A stretch of 64,000 nucleotides of DNA, taken from positions 6,904,726 through 6,968,725 of the forward strand of contig NC_040033.1 of the NCBI RefSeq assembly GCF_000972845.2, written 5' to 3'. Below the pieces are notes generated by a model. It worked only from the letters and a program-made list of their open reading frames with translations, had not been told where the DNA came from and did not search any database. The first letter of the stretch is position 1. Every line of letters begins with the position of its first letter. Both the position numbers and the translations under genes were made by a program. Positions 1 through 14,100 of the stretch are shown here, one piece after another. This DNA is from Larimichthys crocea (Eukaryota > Chordata > Actinopteri > Sciaenidae).

Positions 1-184
1 TTTGTGCTCCCTTAAAATGAGACGATATTTACTAGGTTATTGTCTTTCTGTGGACATGAATGATCAATTCAATCAAATATCGAATTTTATGTCTTGATAT
101 TTCATTTAAACTTGAAGGATTTTTATGTGCCAGAACAAGTAAAAGAACCCAGTGTCCGCCACAAACACAGGAGAAAGGATCACA

Positions 185-405
185 TGAAACCAAGAGGCAA
201 CCTCTGTGCATGTGAAGTGAAACCAATGCAGAAGTGCCAAAAACTGCAGTTGCTCAAGATCTAGGCTGGCTACAACCCCCATTACCCCCATGTCAAAATG
301 TCCAACTTCACAGCAGAAATAAACATGTTTACAGCCTGGTACAAAAACTGTTTTGGTCTCTATAGCTAATTTCCACATTCATGACAACTGTACTGAGGGT
401 GAAAA
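185..405 (+). repeat. Dispersed repeat family A, copy 1
   Basis: This stretch contains the family landmarks: a block around ACTGCAG, the block AAACATGTTTACAGCCTGGT, the block TTTTGGTCTCTATAGCTAAT, and CATTCATGACAACTGTACTG. It is nearly identical to the segments near 33.74 kb and 43.6 kb and is the reverse complement of the segments near 541-870 and 37.2-37.5 kb. The copy breaks off inside the block after CTGAGGGTGA. Confidence 0.8.
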
Positions 406-540
406 AGCTGGAGCTGGAAGAGGCAGGGCAGCCAACACGACTCACGGCAGTTGTCGTAAACAAGACAATTATATATATATATTTATTTTTTGTAAAGGCA
501 TGTCGGCTGCCCTGCCTCTCTCACCGTTGGACCTGAGGCG

Positions 541-870
541 GGCTGAATGACACCTGCGTGCTCAAACAAGCCATCTATAGCAGCACCTACCTGTCAATCA
601 AAGCTACCGCACTGTTAATTCAGCATAACTTTAAACCTTAATATAATTTGAACAGGTGAGTTATATATAAATTCAGACTCAGTACAGTTGTCATGAACGG
701 GGAAATTAGCTATAGAGACTAAAACAGTTTTTTGTACCAGGCTGTAAACATGTTTATTTCTGCTGTGAAGTTGGACATTTGAACATGGGGACTTATGGAG
801 ACTGACTTATTCTGTAGCCAGCCTCAAGTGGACGTTTGAGGACTTCATTTCACAGCCACGGAGGTTGTTG
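541..870 (-). repeat. Dispersed repeat family A, copy 2, inverted relative to copy 1
   Basis: Reads as the reverse complement of the copy at 185-405: GTTGTCATGAACGGGGAAAT, then GTACCAGGCTGTAAACATGT, then the TTGGACATTT block. Together with copy 1 it forms an imperfect inverted pair separated by about 135 bases. Confidence 0.8.
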
Positions 871-930
871 CTTGATGTTGACACTTTGAAAAAAAAAAAC
901 CTAGAACTTTTGATTGTTTACAAATGAAAC

Positions 931-936
931 TTTATT
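931..936 (-). promoter_or_regulatory. Candidate poly(A) signal of the chemerin-like gene
   Basis: AATAAA on the minus strand, about 270 bases downstream of the stop codon at 1209. It fits a short 3' UTR ending near position 910. Only the hexamer was used as evidence. Confidence 0.45.
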
Positions 937-1208
937 GATCCTTTTTGTTAAACAAATTCAAACTTTTTCTGCATAAATTGCTGAAGATGTGACACAAAAA
1001 TCGGACTCAAATGTGACAGAAAATCTATCATACTACAGAAAAACTACTTAAAAATGAAGTATCAATCTGCTTTTAGTTAAAAACGATGACAAAAATAGCT
1101 CCAAAAGCACAAAGAAACACAGAAAAGCGTCACAATAGATACTAAATGTGTCATCCAAGCATCCAGTTCAAATTTTTGAAAGAGTGTTCATAGTGAAATT
1201 TGTTCCTA

Positions 1209-1993
1209 TTAGTCAGTAGTTCCTGTTGATGCCAGAAGAGTGGTGGCTCCACTGCTGTAACCCATATTGTTGCAGTGCTGCTGTCTTGCCGCCTTCATCT
1301 CCTGCACATCAGAAAACAGTAATTAACAGAATTCTAAATTAACAGAAGTCAAATGGACCTCTCGGTCAACAGACTAACCTGTGTGAGGCTTGTTTTGTGG
1401 ATGCAGTGGATGTACGGTTTGGGCTCCTGTTCAATTTCTTCTTTAAATGTTTTGTAACAGACTGCACAGTCGATCAGCGGCTGCACACAAACAGCACACA
1501 GACAAGTTAGAGCAGGCCTTGGTATTCAACACGAGTCTGAGTTAAGTCACGCTGCTCGAAAATCAGACAAAACTCACTCTGTTGTTTCTGAATTGACACG
1601 CCGTTAAGTCAGCCGTTCCTTTTTGGCAGTTGGTGGCTTTAAGGTAGAAGTGGTGGAAGATGTATTTCACATCAAAACCAGCCTGAAAGAAAGAGGAGGA
1701 ATCAGCACATTCCCAGATATTTAGTCACAGTAAATTCCAGAAAAGACAAGCACTGATTCCCAAAAGCATTCCCCAAAGATACTGGAAACTACCTCAATGT
1801 CTGACTTTGTGAGACTTCTGAAAAAGAGAAAATGGTGCTGGATTGCGGCATGAGAGTGGAGATTCTCTAAGGCCAGGTCTACTCCTTTCTTGAAGCTTTC
1901 AGGAAGCTGTTTGTAATTATCACCATTCTCCTGCGCGTTGGAGGAAACAAACAAGGCTCCAACGATGAACAGCAGCAGAAATGATGCAGCCAT
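1209..1993 (-). CDS. rarres2: Chemerin-like secreted protein (retinoic acid receptor responder 2)
   Basis: Four coding exons read on the minus strand: 1993-1793, 1682-1578, 1480-1379 and 1301-1209, all with GT-AG borders and all joining in phase 0, giving 166 residues (human chemerin is 163). The protein starts with a hydrophobic signal peptide (MAASFLLLFIVGALFVSSNA). A cystatin/cathelicidin-like domain follows, with the chemerin-type helix motif DLALENLHSH near residue 36. Six cysteines lie in the mature part (NCQ, ACQ, DCAVC, HCIH, QHCN), enough for three disulfides as in chemerin. Chemerin is a secreted chemoattractant and adipokine that is activated by C-terminal proteolysis. The C-terminal tail here is short and Ser/Thr/Gly-rich and lacks the aromatic chemerin peptide I would expect from mammals. 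A splice acceptor just upstream of the ATG (exon edge 2007) implies a non-coding first exon farther out. Location beside slc4a2 and abcf2 supports the assignment. A divergent cathelicidin or cystatin relative is the alternative. Confidence 0.75.
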
Positions 1994-2212
1994 CTTTCTC
2001 CCTGTGTCTGTAACAATGAAGACGAGTGCAGCGGCCAGTGGTACCTCCCACTCTGTGTTGTTTTCATGAAGAGGAAAGAACACCCAGCCCTCTTCTGCCT
2101 GGGAGGAAAGACAGAGCAGTAATTCACAGCAGGTTTCAACACACTGCAACTTAGAAAGCAGAAGCTTTTACCACAATGTCATCAGACCTCTTAAGTTTTA
2201 AGACTGCTATAA

Positions 2213-2345
<133 letters not shown>

Positions 2346-2695
2346 GTATAGTTCACAGTATAAAATGTGCTTTGTAAACTGACCTCCTGCTGAAGCAGAT
2401 TCAGTCAGAGACTCCTGCACCTCCACTGTAAAAAAGATCACGGCAGGAAGTCCACTGCTATTACACTTTATAGGTTGTAAAGGAGGTTGTTTTGGTTTCA
2501 CAATTAGGACCACTAAGTAATAAGAGTACCTCGTATAAAAAGTATGTCAGCGTACTCGTATACACTTTCTGAGAGGGAACAATGATAATAAAAGATAAAT
2601 GAAGCAATAAAAATAAGAAACAGGCTCACTGATACATGAATGTATTTAATTACATGCATTAACTGGTGACTAAATTGCCTGTAGGTGTCGACCAA

Positions 2696-5169
2696 TTTGA
2701 TATATTTTATTGTATTTTGTTATATTTTATTTAAATCGCTGCAGTTTTTACTTAAAACTTTATTCCTCAAGCTTATTTTTTATGTGTGTCACACTGTTTT
2801 TGCAACTCGTGCTCTTAACGCTGAGCTGAGCTGTTTTTCTCCTCCAGCACATTTTCAGTGGACCATTGACTTTGTGTTTATCTACATATGAAAAAACTGC
2901 AAAGAGATTAAAACAAAGAAAATGAAGAAATGCTGCGAGTCACACAAAACTCTGCAGCTTGCGGCATGTTTTCTAATTTTTTTTCCCGTATTTGTCTCAG
3001 ATATTTTCTTTATTTTGTTCAGGTCTTTTCTCACATAGACAGAAAACACGACAGAACAACAGTCAGGATAAATCAGGATAAATAGAAAATAACTTTTTTT
3101 ATTTGTCATCAATATTTCAACCATTAATGTACAAGGGAACATCAGCAATAGCCTCTCGGACTTTGTATTGCTTTTTGAAATGGAACAACACATCGTATCA
3201 GCATTTCACGACTTTGACAGATACTTTGGCATACACAGACTACCATCACTTCATCCACAGGCACGATAAGCAAACATAAAACTGACACTGTACTTCTCAT
3301 TAACACCCCCTTCATGATTCAGCAAAATGTGTGCATGTGTGTGTACATTAAAAAAGAGAAAAACTTCTGTGACATACTCCAAATAAAACCTTCAAAATAA
3401 AAACAGCGATAATGCCTGATATTGCATCGGATAAATAATGGAGAGATGTTTGATTTCTGAGCGTCTCGAAAGTGCAAACTATTGTAACACGTGTGTCATC
3501 CTTACAAAACACAGCAGACACTTTTGTTGCGGATCACTTCATGGTCCCACAGGCACTTTTGTGAGATTTTGTGCATCTTTGTTGTGACGACAAAAAGGCA
3601 CAAGATCACAACGACAGTCAGGCTGAGATGGGAACGGTTCGGAGGGAAATGTAGCGTCCGAAATACAAACTTGAGAGTAACAGAGGACCGACAAATTTAA
3701 GTTATTTGACACAGTCAAAGCTTTAACCAATCCATGTCACACTGATACAACATGACACAAAACAAAAAAAATACATATATATACTGTCTGTGTTTAAAAT
3801 CCTTCCCTCTCAGTGATGCATTATTATTGAGATTGTCTACACAGCTTGTGTGGAAATTTGGTCGACCAAGTTCACATGTGAATGAAATGTTTAAACGCGT
3901 TAGTCGATGCCAAAAACAAAAAAAATATCAAACGAGGAATGTTGTGCTACGACATGTTATTTATTTTTAGGCTAACAGCAGTGTTAGGAGATGTGAGATG
4001 GCTGAACTGCAGCTTATTGTTCTGAACTATTTACATGAGACATTTGGCACACTTGGAAAGAAAACCAAATAAATTAAAGTTATTCCCGTAAAAATCAACC
4101 ACACCTAGTGAGACTTCAAAACAAACTCTACATTAGTGCCCTAAACATGTGCGTGGAGACATTTAGAGTATATTCATTATGCCACTGTGTCACTAAAAGA
4201 AAATATGATGATAAACATGATGTCACGGCATTAGTGTAATGAGAAATGTACTGTATTTTTTTTTTTTGGTATGTCGTCATCACAGTCCTGCATGATCTCC
4301 CTCTGCTGGTGAATTTGACATAAAAGCCCGACTATTATCTAAACTGCTGCGTTTGAGTACAAAAGAAAAAGAAAGACAAGCTGAAAATCACTCACAGATA
4401 CTCATTTAAGAAGCTAAATAAAGCAACACTGATATTTAAGGGACTTTAGAGGACGCTAAGGAGATAAAATGATAATAAAATTACATAAAATACAGTCATT
4501 GTTCAGATTTGGTGTCTTAAAAAAAGTGCTACGAGCTTCGGGAGGCGGGTAAAGTGGATCAGCTGTCTAAAATAAGACAGGATGAGGGGGGAAAACAAAC
4601 ACCTCAGTATATCTTCATTTTCTTCATAAGGCGCTTAGTGAGGTTAAAACATGGAGAGAGAGAGAAAAAAAAAAGCGACAAACTTGAATAGCGATAACTC
4701 AGCGTGTTAATATAAAAGAATAAATCCCATTTATCCTCTACATATTCAATGTGAATCAGAGCAACCTTTCAGGGTTAAAAATTAATCAGACTATCATCTA
4801 CTTTAATCGCATTTAATTTTGAGCTCGAGATCACATCATTTTTGATTTGGAATCTCTTGTCCCCTGAAATATATACATGTATTTAAAAAAAAAAGGTGTA
4901 TCATGAGTGAGTACACATCTGTTTGATCTCCTCTGCTAGATTACACTCACCCCCGCTGATAATCTGACACTTAAATATTTAAAGTAACAACCAACCGGGC
5001 CTCTGACATACTGTGCATTCAAGTCTAAGTGATGATGAAGAGGGCCAGCGATGCACGGTGATCATCAGTGATGAGCGCTTCCACGTTTGAAAGACTCATT
5101 GGTTCGACAGATTTCCGCAGTGTCCGCTATAAGAGGAGCTGAGTGGTAACACGAGGGGTTTGTTGTGGG
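2696..5169. other. 3' UTR of slc4a2 and intergenic DNA
   Basis: No coding exon was found here. The slc4a2 stop codon is at 5170-5172 on the minus strand. A minus-strand AATAAA at 3098-3103 could end a 3' UTR of about 2 kb. The rest is AT-rich without repeats I recognise. The 3' UTR limit is inferred from the hexamer alone. Confidence 0.4.
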
Positions 5170-8100
5170 TTACACAGGCATGTGCATCTCCGAGTACTCA
5201 TCGTGACAGTCACGCTCGTCAAACTTCGGCTCTGCGTCGTCCGCATCCAGCTGGAGGAGGGAGAGAAGACGAGAGAAGATGTTATGCTTCTTGGTGTAAT
5301 TTATAATGGAGTGTAGTTACAAGTCAGTGTTTAGTCTATTAAAGAAAGGTCCTACAATTCCCAGAATGCCTTAGAAATAAGCCCCTTTTCTTGTAGTTGC
5401 ACAGTTTTAGATTCTTCTGCAACACTGCTGCATCTGAGGCAGCGGTGCAGGTGGATAAAGTGACATATTGCGCCCTCTTGTGGTTACAACTTACGCATGC
5501 AATCTCTCTGCCGGTGAAGATGCGGGTCAGCAGGAACATCTTGACAGGGACGGTGAGGATGAGGACGAAAGGGAAAGCTAGAGACGCCTGGGTCGACATG
5601 ACGGCCCACAGGGCCGCCAAACACACCAGCTGGACGCAGGTGAAGAGGTGCATACGCAGCGTACGGACCTGGAATAAACATGATTAGTTTAATAAGTCAA
5701 AAAAAGCAAAAACATTCACTGTTTCTCGGTTCTTTGGGTTTTAGGTTTAGGTTTTTTAATCTGCAAAAACAAGAACTTTAAAGTACTTTAACATAATTTA
5801 ATAGATTTAATTCCTCACAGAAATCCTGAAAATGGTTGTTAGTTACTGGAAACATATTTATATTTTATAATTTATCCAATAACCTTCTTAAAAATCTTGT
5901 TAAACTTCATTAAAAGTTATTAAAAAATGGAAGTGACTCCTCTTACCTTGCGTACGTAGGTGTGGTCAGGGTGGTACTTTGGTGGCATGAGCAGCAGCAT
6001 CATCCGCTCTGTGAGCTGGATACCATTGAGGGACATCACACCCATGTAGAGGAAGATACCAAACAGCACCGCCAGGGGGATTTGACGCAGCAGGTCACCG
6101 ATCCAAATGGACATACCTGAGCAGAGGAGCCGAATGTTAAATACAGTTTAACAGTTTGAAAGAGCAGTCATGAGATTCAAATGTCCGATACTCACCAACC
6201 ATGATGGCCACCAGGAGCCCCGTCACCCTCTGCTCCTTCACCTCCTGGATGCGAGGCTTGTCTCCGGGGGCGACGGCCTTACTCATGACAGTTAGGGCGT
6301 TGACGTGGGTCACTGAGCGAACGGTCGCCGCCGCCATCCACGGCAGACCGAACAGAGCCGAGCTGCCGCCCAGCACCACGATCAGCAGCAGGTCCAGATG
6401 GAAACCAGAACCCTTCACCAGCATCCGCTCCTTCTTACTCACTATCAGGCTGCAGGAAGTCATGTGGAGAACACAGACGTAAACAAAAAGTGGGTCCGGA
6501 TGAGTCAAAAAAACAAACAAAACAAAAAAAAAGCACGGCGGAGTTTGTTTATGTTTTTCATAGCAGACAGTGTACAGACTGAGATCAACACTCCTCTTTT
6601 CCATCATCACTCCACACAGCGTCATGCAGAAAAACAAAATACTGAAGCTCAGAGTGATCCTGATAAAAACAAATGATGATATCATATAACTATGTGACTT
6701 TGCTGTAGTTCACCCTGCAAGACTCTTAAACTGGATGCGTCCGTTTAATCTTATTTAGTAGCTGAATGAAATAACAGTTTAATAATCTATAAGAATATAA
6801 TGAAAAGTCCTATTCGAGACCTTGAAATGTATTAAAACTAAATATACTTTCTGCTTTATTGGATAGTGATAGCTGGGAGAGAGAGGGGATGATATGCGGC
6901 ATAGGACCCAGGCTGGAATCAAACCCGAGGCGCTGCAGTCAGGACTTTAGCCTTGATACATGCGGCACACACTGGGCTCATGTTCAGATTATCTGCTCTT
7001 TTAATGTTTAACTTATAAAGCACAGATAACGTATTTTTCATCAAGTAAAATATAATTTTCTTTCTGTTGTGATCAAAAACTTTAGACACATTATCTCTCT
7101 CAGGGTAACTCACGTCGTGATCTGAGTCTCCATGAAGATGAGGATGAAAACCAGCAGAGCGGGCAAGCAGCAGGCGAACATCATCCAGATGGGGAATTCA
7201 CCGTCTGTACCCAGAGGACTGATGATCCAGCCACGTTTCGAGGGACTCGTCACAGAGAAACCCGCAGGAACGCTCAGTTTCTGGACAGAGGACGACAACA
7301 ACAGCAATGAGTGCATCAGCATTAATGCACAAACATGAAGCCAGAGATCAGGCAGAATGATAGTTTTAAGTCTTACCTGTGTGTATGTGTCGTTTATGCT
7401 GTAATCCACCAGGACCATGATGAGGATGGCGATTGGTACGCCGAAATCTCCAATCATCCTACGAAACTGAACCCCACAGGATGAACATGTAGCATATATT
7501 ACATCCAGGGATAATCAAAAACATTATTATAACATCTTATTCTAAGCATAATTTATTGTAATCTGATATTTCCCTAACTAACCCTAACTCCATCTGCAGA
7601 GGAAGATCATGCGATATGATCAAGAACAGCTACTAAATGAAAGATTTTGATCTCAGACTGCATGTTGCAGCGTCTCAAAAGAGATTTGGTCTTAATTTTT
7701 TTCATATTTCATTATTTACGAGGACGTATTTTGACTTTTAAGTGGTTTGGATCCAACAGTTGACTGCACTGACTCTAAAACATACATGTAGCCTTAATAT
7801 ATGATGATGGGAAGTTCAAGGAAGGTTAAATAAACATGGAGGTTTTTATTCAGAGGTTAATGTTGCAGGACTGATGTTTCAAAGCTCCTTACCCTTCCAG
7901 GAAAGAACGCGCTGTTCTTGAACTTCCGCAGGTAGAAAGCGATGAAAAACGTCCCGGCCATGAGAACCAGAGAGAGCAGCGCTGTGTTGGGCTCGCCTCG
8001 GACCGTCACCTTCACCGACTGGGTGCTGTTGCTCAGCACTAGTGTGGCGTTTTCTGTCGACGAGCTGTTGTCGAGGGAGCAACGTTTCAGCGGGTGCTCC

Positions 8101-11100
8101 TTGAAGATCTGCCAGAAGACACAGAGGGTTCAAATTACTGATATTTATTATTATTTATTATTATTTCACTACAGAATACGCACACGTGTACACCCCCTTT
8201 CCTCGCACGGATTATGATTTAGATCGATTGAGATTATCCTGCAGCCAAAAGCCTTTTAAGTTGGTGCCATAAAACTCCAAAAATAGCAAACCTTCCAAAA
8301 TTCATAAGCCTCATAATAGTTAAACTTTCTAATCCGTGTAACTTTCGAGGCCAATCAATCTCAAAAGATTCCAGGTGCACTTGCTAGGAAAACATACTCA
8401 TTCTGACCCCGAGGTTTGAATACTGTCCAAAAATCAGTCTGTTCGGTTTAGTGTCAGGGACGTGAACCTGCAGCGCGCCAACAAAAACTTTTGGTATAAT
8501 GAGGAGTTTTTATTTCAAGTCTCAGGTACCCTGCCAAGCTTGATGAAGGTCTCGCAGATGAAGATGAGGGAGATGAGGAAGGAGAAGATCTCCTGGGTGA
8601 AGCGGGAGACGAAGCGGACCAGAAAGCTTCCCTCGAAGGCCACCATGACGACCACGATGATGATGAGCCAAAACCCGATCCAGACGCGACCCGTCAGGTA
8701 CTCCATGTGGTTTGATTTGCAGAACTGTGAGGACGCAGAGCAAAAGAAACACTTTTGTGAAGATCTGATTATTTCACATTAGAGATTTCTGTATCGTTTG
8801 TTCACTTCACTGAGCTGAAGTGGGTGGGCTCAAGGTTTGTTGGGTCAATGTCAATCAAATCTGAGCAAAATTTGCTTTCTTGACAAGATTTAAATGAGAA
8901 GAGTGATCCTAACAAAAGACTCTCGTGTCTGTATGTTAAGCCTGGCTGTGTCCAGAGGTAACAAAATCCACCTTCTAGTAAAAGTACAGAAAGTTATGAA
9001 ATATCCATTTAACCACTACTTTTAACACCACTTACAAAAAATTTGGTGCAGGCAGGCAAATTTTTGTGATGTTTGGAGAGAGCCACAGTGGTTTTTCTAC
9101 TCTTGTGTGAGTGAGCTGATTTACTCTTTATCAACTTACACTGAAAAAGGCTTCTTCGAAGACCAGCAGGGGTCCAGAGAAACCCACGACGAGCAGCGGC
9201 TGGGCTCCGAGTAGGCAGAAGATGACACCCTGCACCGCCGTCGACACGATCAGCTCAGAAACACCAATTAGACCTTCTGTCTTCTCACCTGGCAACGGAC
9301 AGACACAACACATCAGCACCATAATGAACACTGATGAGGCGTAAAGGTTCGTCAATAGATGGTCGACTGAACCATCGGGACAAAAACGTGAAAGGGATTT
9401 GACACACGAGCCTGTGAATCCACAGTAACTCGACTCTTGTTTTTTTCCAACTCACCCAGTAGACCTCCGAATGTTATGGCTGGAGAGAGAGCAGCAAAGT
9501 AGATAAAGATAACAGCAGCCATGCACTGACTGTTCAGGGCATCCTTGAAGTCACTGAGGTACTTTGGGTAACGACGTTGCACGTCTCGTATCAGGCCGCC
9601 AAAGGGGCGCCCTGAACGCTGTAACGGGTCGTCTGACTTTTTCGAAGGTGTGAGGAGGGCCTCTGTTAGACGGGAGAGAGCAGGTCGTTAATTAAAACAA
9701 CGAGGGTGGAGATTTCCCTCAATAAGGCTGCAGAAATCTGAGGAGGCGCTCACCTTTTTCTTCAAAGCTTTTAGGCTCCTTGGCCAACAGCTTCCCCCCT
9801 TGCTCCTCCCTCTTGCGCAGCATCTCCCTCTGGAAGCGAGCGACGGAGCGCAGCAGCTCATCGCCTCCCATCTCTGAAGGCGGCAGCACGATGCTGCAGT
9901 CCAGGAAGCTGTTGATGGCGTTCAACAGGTCCTGCCTGTCGTCTGCCAGGTAGGCTGCCTCGTGGAATTGCTGGATGGCGATAAGAATAAAAAATATAAT
10001 AATTGAGGAGGACCGACTCTTTATTTCTCTTAGTCGTCCATTTTATTTGACTTTGTGGCTCACCTTGTCAGACATGAGTGTGGAGATGGAGCGTCCTATC
10101 TGGTGATAGTCCATGCTGGTGGTGGGGGGTCCCAGCAGAACAAAGAGAAACCTGACCGGCACAGGGACCTCGAGAACGGACTCCAGTTCCACCGCCTCCT
10201 GCAGCCGCACGAACGCCATGGTGGGCTGCTCCAGGAAGTCCACACTGCCTGGAAGACGGCGGGACGTAACAGTCAACATACAAACAGCACTACACACCAT
10301 GAAACGTGGCTGTTGGTATTTTAATGTAAGTGTGTGTCTTTGTGTGTGTGGTTTAGTTGGAGATAACTCACCCACAAGGACAACAGTGGCCTCAGCATTT
10401 TCAGGAATCTTCTCCAGCAGCTTCAGCTCATGTTTGGATTTGGACCGATGCATACCGGACGCCAAAGTGGGCTCCTTCTGCTGCAAATGGAAAGCGATAC
10501 AAGAAATCAGGACAACAAAGAACTCTTCTTTTGAACGTGACTTTTGGAAAACACTTCAACACACGACTCACCTGCACTTCGTTCTTCTCCATGTCGATGC
10601 GAGTGTCGGTTTCCCCCGGGACGTGGGTGGTGCCCATGAGCGGGTCGGTCACGGATGGTTCTGGCTGATGGGTGTGGTTGGCACTGTGGTGGTGTGTGAT
10701 CAGACTGCCGAGGCTAGCTGCGGAGATGTTTCTGGGAAAGGGGCTGCTGTGCTCTTTCTCATCACTCGGGTGACTAGGGGAGGTAGGGAGAGGCAGAGAG
10801 AGGGTGAGCAGGAGGAAGAGAGGTAACGACCAGGCATGAAGCCATCTAGTAGCAGGAAGTGCGCAACAGTGGGAGTAAAGACGGTTTAATCGCCGTTCAT
10901 CTTTAACAATGAAAAGGTCCAGTGTGTAGGATTTAGAGGCATCTAGCAGAATAGTTGCTGGATTGCAACCCCCTCACCTCACTCTGTCTTTCACAGGGTT
11001 AGGGTTGTGAAGCACTTCGGGCTGCATGTTCTGCATGAAAGGTGCTATATAAATAAAAGTTGAGAGTAGCTGATATTCCCTCTATAGATTAGTCAATACT

Positions 11101-14100
11101 TTTTTTAAGTGACTGCTTGTCTGCTGCAGTCTGGTGCTGAAGGTCACCTGTGCTTCAGCAGCAGGGCCCTCAGGACGTTGGATCGATCCTCAGCTTTGAT
11201 CTGGTCAGAGATGATCATCTGCTCCACCACCTGATGGGCGATGCCAGGCAGAGTCTTCTGGTCCAGGTCGAGCAGCACAGCACCTGTAGGAACACACGTT
11301 TAAAGCTCAGCACTCTGCATCAAAGATTTCAAGCTCATCCCCACAATTAACTTTTTTTTAAATTTTTTTATCTCTTACCATGTGAGATGGTTTTTCGGAG
11401 CTCCAGCAAACTGCGGAAAGACAGCGAGGCCACGTGAGGTTTCCCCCAGCGGTCTGTCTCCTCCTCCACGTCCTCCTCAAACTTGATCCAGCGAGCTGTC
11501 TCCTTCCATTGCATCTCCTGGTTCTTGTCCATAGTCAGCTCATTCAGCTCCACAAACACCTGGAAGCAACATCACAGAGCAGCTGCAGGTGAGATTACGG
11601 TCGAGAACGTCCACGCTGTCCACACAAAAACGTGCCCATGCACAGTCAGCATGTGCCATATATTATTTATTACTCATTTAATAGCCAAAGCACTTTGTGT
11701 TTAGCCAGTTTATACACTCAAATTTGCAAGAGCATCAGAAAAATGGACTCCATGCTTACTGGATTACCAACTGAACACACAGAAGTTATAACCTTAGAGA
11801 AAACTTTGCATAAAAACACAGAAAACAACCAATTATATCTTAAAAACTTAATACTAAGAAGCCAGAAGAGAGACCTCTCCATCTCTCAGCATCAAATATC
11901 TGTTAACAGGTTATTAATCAAACACCATGCTGGTCAGTCAAATCCGCCGTGTAATTACCAAAAAACAGGTTGGAAAACTCTCTTCCTCATTTATCATCTC
12001 GTGCCAAAAATACCCCTACGGCATGCCTGTGAAATCACGCTCACACGGGTCAAACCTGACTCTGGCCGGTCACCCAGCCTCACCTTCTGGTACCGAGCCA
12101 TTTGACCGCAGTTTATGTCCAGCAGGACGCCTTCTTGCCGCGAGGCAGAGCGGTACACGACCACTGGTAACGACTGGAGGAGCGAGACGGTGCAGGAGAG
12201 GACTCAAATACTGATACAAGCGACAGCGGCACAAAGGACGGGACCCTCGCTATGACACACATACCCACAGGTAACACTCCCTCGTCACACACACACACAC
12301 ACACCTGACAAGGACCTGTTGTTTACTCTGGGCTGTTGGGGACTCAGGGTTGTGTGTGAGAATGTGTGTGTGTTAATAAAACATAGCTCTCCCTCTCTCA
12401 GGAGCTCCCAGTGTCTGGTTACCTAAGCTCCTCTCCCCCCTCTTTTTTCCTTTCCGAGTGTGAAAGGAAAGAACTCATTCATTCATTTTTAATTGTCTCC
12501 TTCCCTCCCTGTCCCATCCACAAAAGAGACGAGGCACTGCTACATTTTTAGAGACGGAAAGAAGGGAAACATCTCCCAGGGATTGATATATGCGGTCACT
12601 TCTGGAGGCAATAGATCACACTGTCAAGCCTAAAAATACAGATTAAAACAGAGAAGTGGGATGTTTTTTTTCTCCCTCCCAAAATACTTCCTCAAACTTC
12701 AACTTCCCAAAAGCTGAAAATTTATAGAACTGCAGCAAATAAATGCTTGTTCCATCCTGAGATGAAAAATATATAAACGATATTTTTTGTGTTTCGTAGA
12801 GAGTCTGCACATTACAAGATATTATTTAGGATTTAATTTAGTTGATTAATAACATAATTGATACTTTACTTTTATACTTTTAATATTTTTGTCAGGTGAA
12901 CAATCAAGCAATCTTAATTTATCGCCTAGGCTTTGGGACTCACAATTTTCGGATATTTTATTGGTTATAGGATTAATTTTTCATTTCATCAATCATGAAC
13001 TGCAGCCCTATTTCATTCCTCGGGGACAGATTTCTTAAAATCCTGTAAATGGTTGTCATCATTGTTGGAAAAAAACACTTCTAATCTACCGATTCTGTAA
13101 TTTATTTTCATTTGATTTCTTTATTATTCATAAACCAAACCATCCAAAACTTAAAGATAATACCCCACTGTATAGTGAACTACATACACGTTAAATAAAT
13201 ACATTTACAAACTGATGAGGCTGAAAAAAACCAAAGCCAGACATCATCAAACTCGTGTCCTGCTTTAATGTCAGAGAGGACGGATGTCCTGTGATGTCTC
13301 ACCTCGTGTGGTGTTCGATCCTGCTTACGGCTGCGTGTGGTCGGCTCTTTGTGGTCCTTGCCAGTGTGCACCACTTGTCCCTTGGCGCTCTTTCTGACCA
13401 GGTGTCTGCGCACGCCGGGAACATCTTCGAAGCGATGACCTGGCAGAGAAACAAACGAGAGAGGAAGGGTGAGGCGTGTTAAAGAATACAGTCCAGAGAA
13501 GACCGATGGGGAACGTCAAACATGTTACTGGAAATTAAATCCCAGCACAGTACATGGCCAGTCTTATTTTATGCTTCTGTGGCCTCAGCATGCACACATT
13601 GCCCGTGCACCCCAAGTTCAAATCTCATAGAGGGCCAGTCCACTTTGCTTTTGTGCCTGTGGTCCCTCAGCAGGGAGTAGAGTTACTCAGGCTGGCAGCA
13701 CTGCAGGAAGTGAAAAGGATGTTGAGAGAAACACCGGATGGCACAGAAACGCCACAACACTGCGAGTAGGAGTTGAGTTTAAAAAGATCAATGGACCGGC
13801 TGCAACACGCAAATAAATCTACAACAAACCCAGATTCTCTTCAATAATCCAAGTCGTCTTACCTTTATCAGAGCTTGTGTATCCGATGAAACAAACAGTG
13901 AAGCTTTTAAGATTCTTCATCAACGTTTTTCAACTCAAGCACAGCTGCTACCTTGCTCATTTGAGCTTTTACTGAGAGCGTCCCTTTGTCAAGTGGCTCA
14001 ATGATGTCTGAGTAAAGTTTGGGTCAAACTCTGGAGTGAAACGTGCTGGCATGGCCGTCTGACTACCTGCCTCCCCCTCGCTCAAACTGCAGCGTGCGAC

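Noticed and set aside
10113..10826. 237-codon plus-strand open frame
   Set aside because: It is the antisense shadow of three slc4a2 exons with intron sequence between them.
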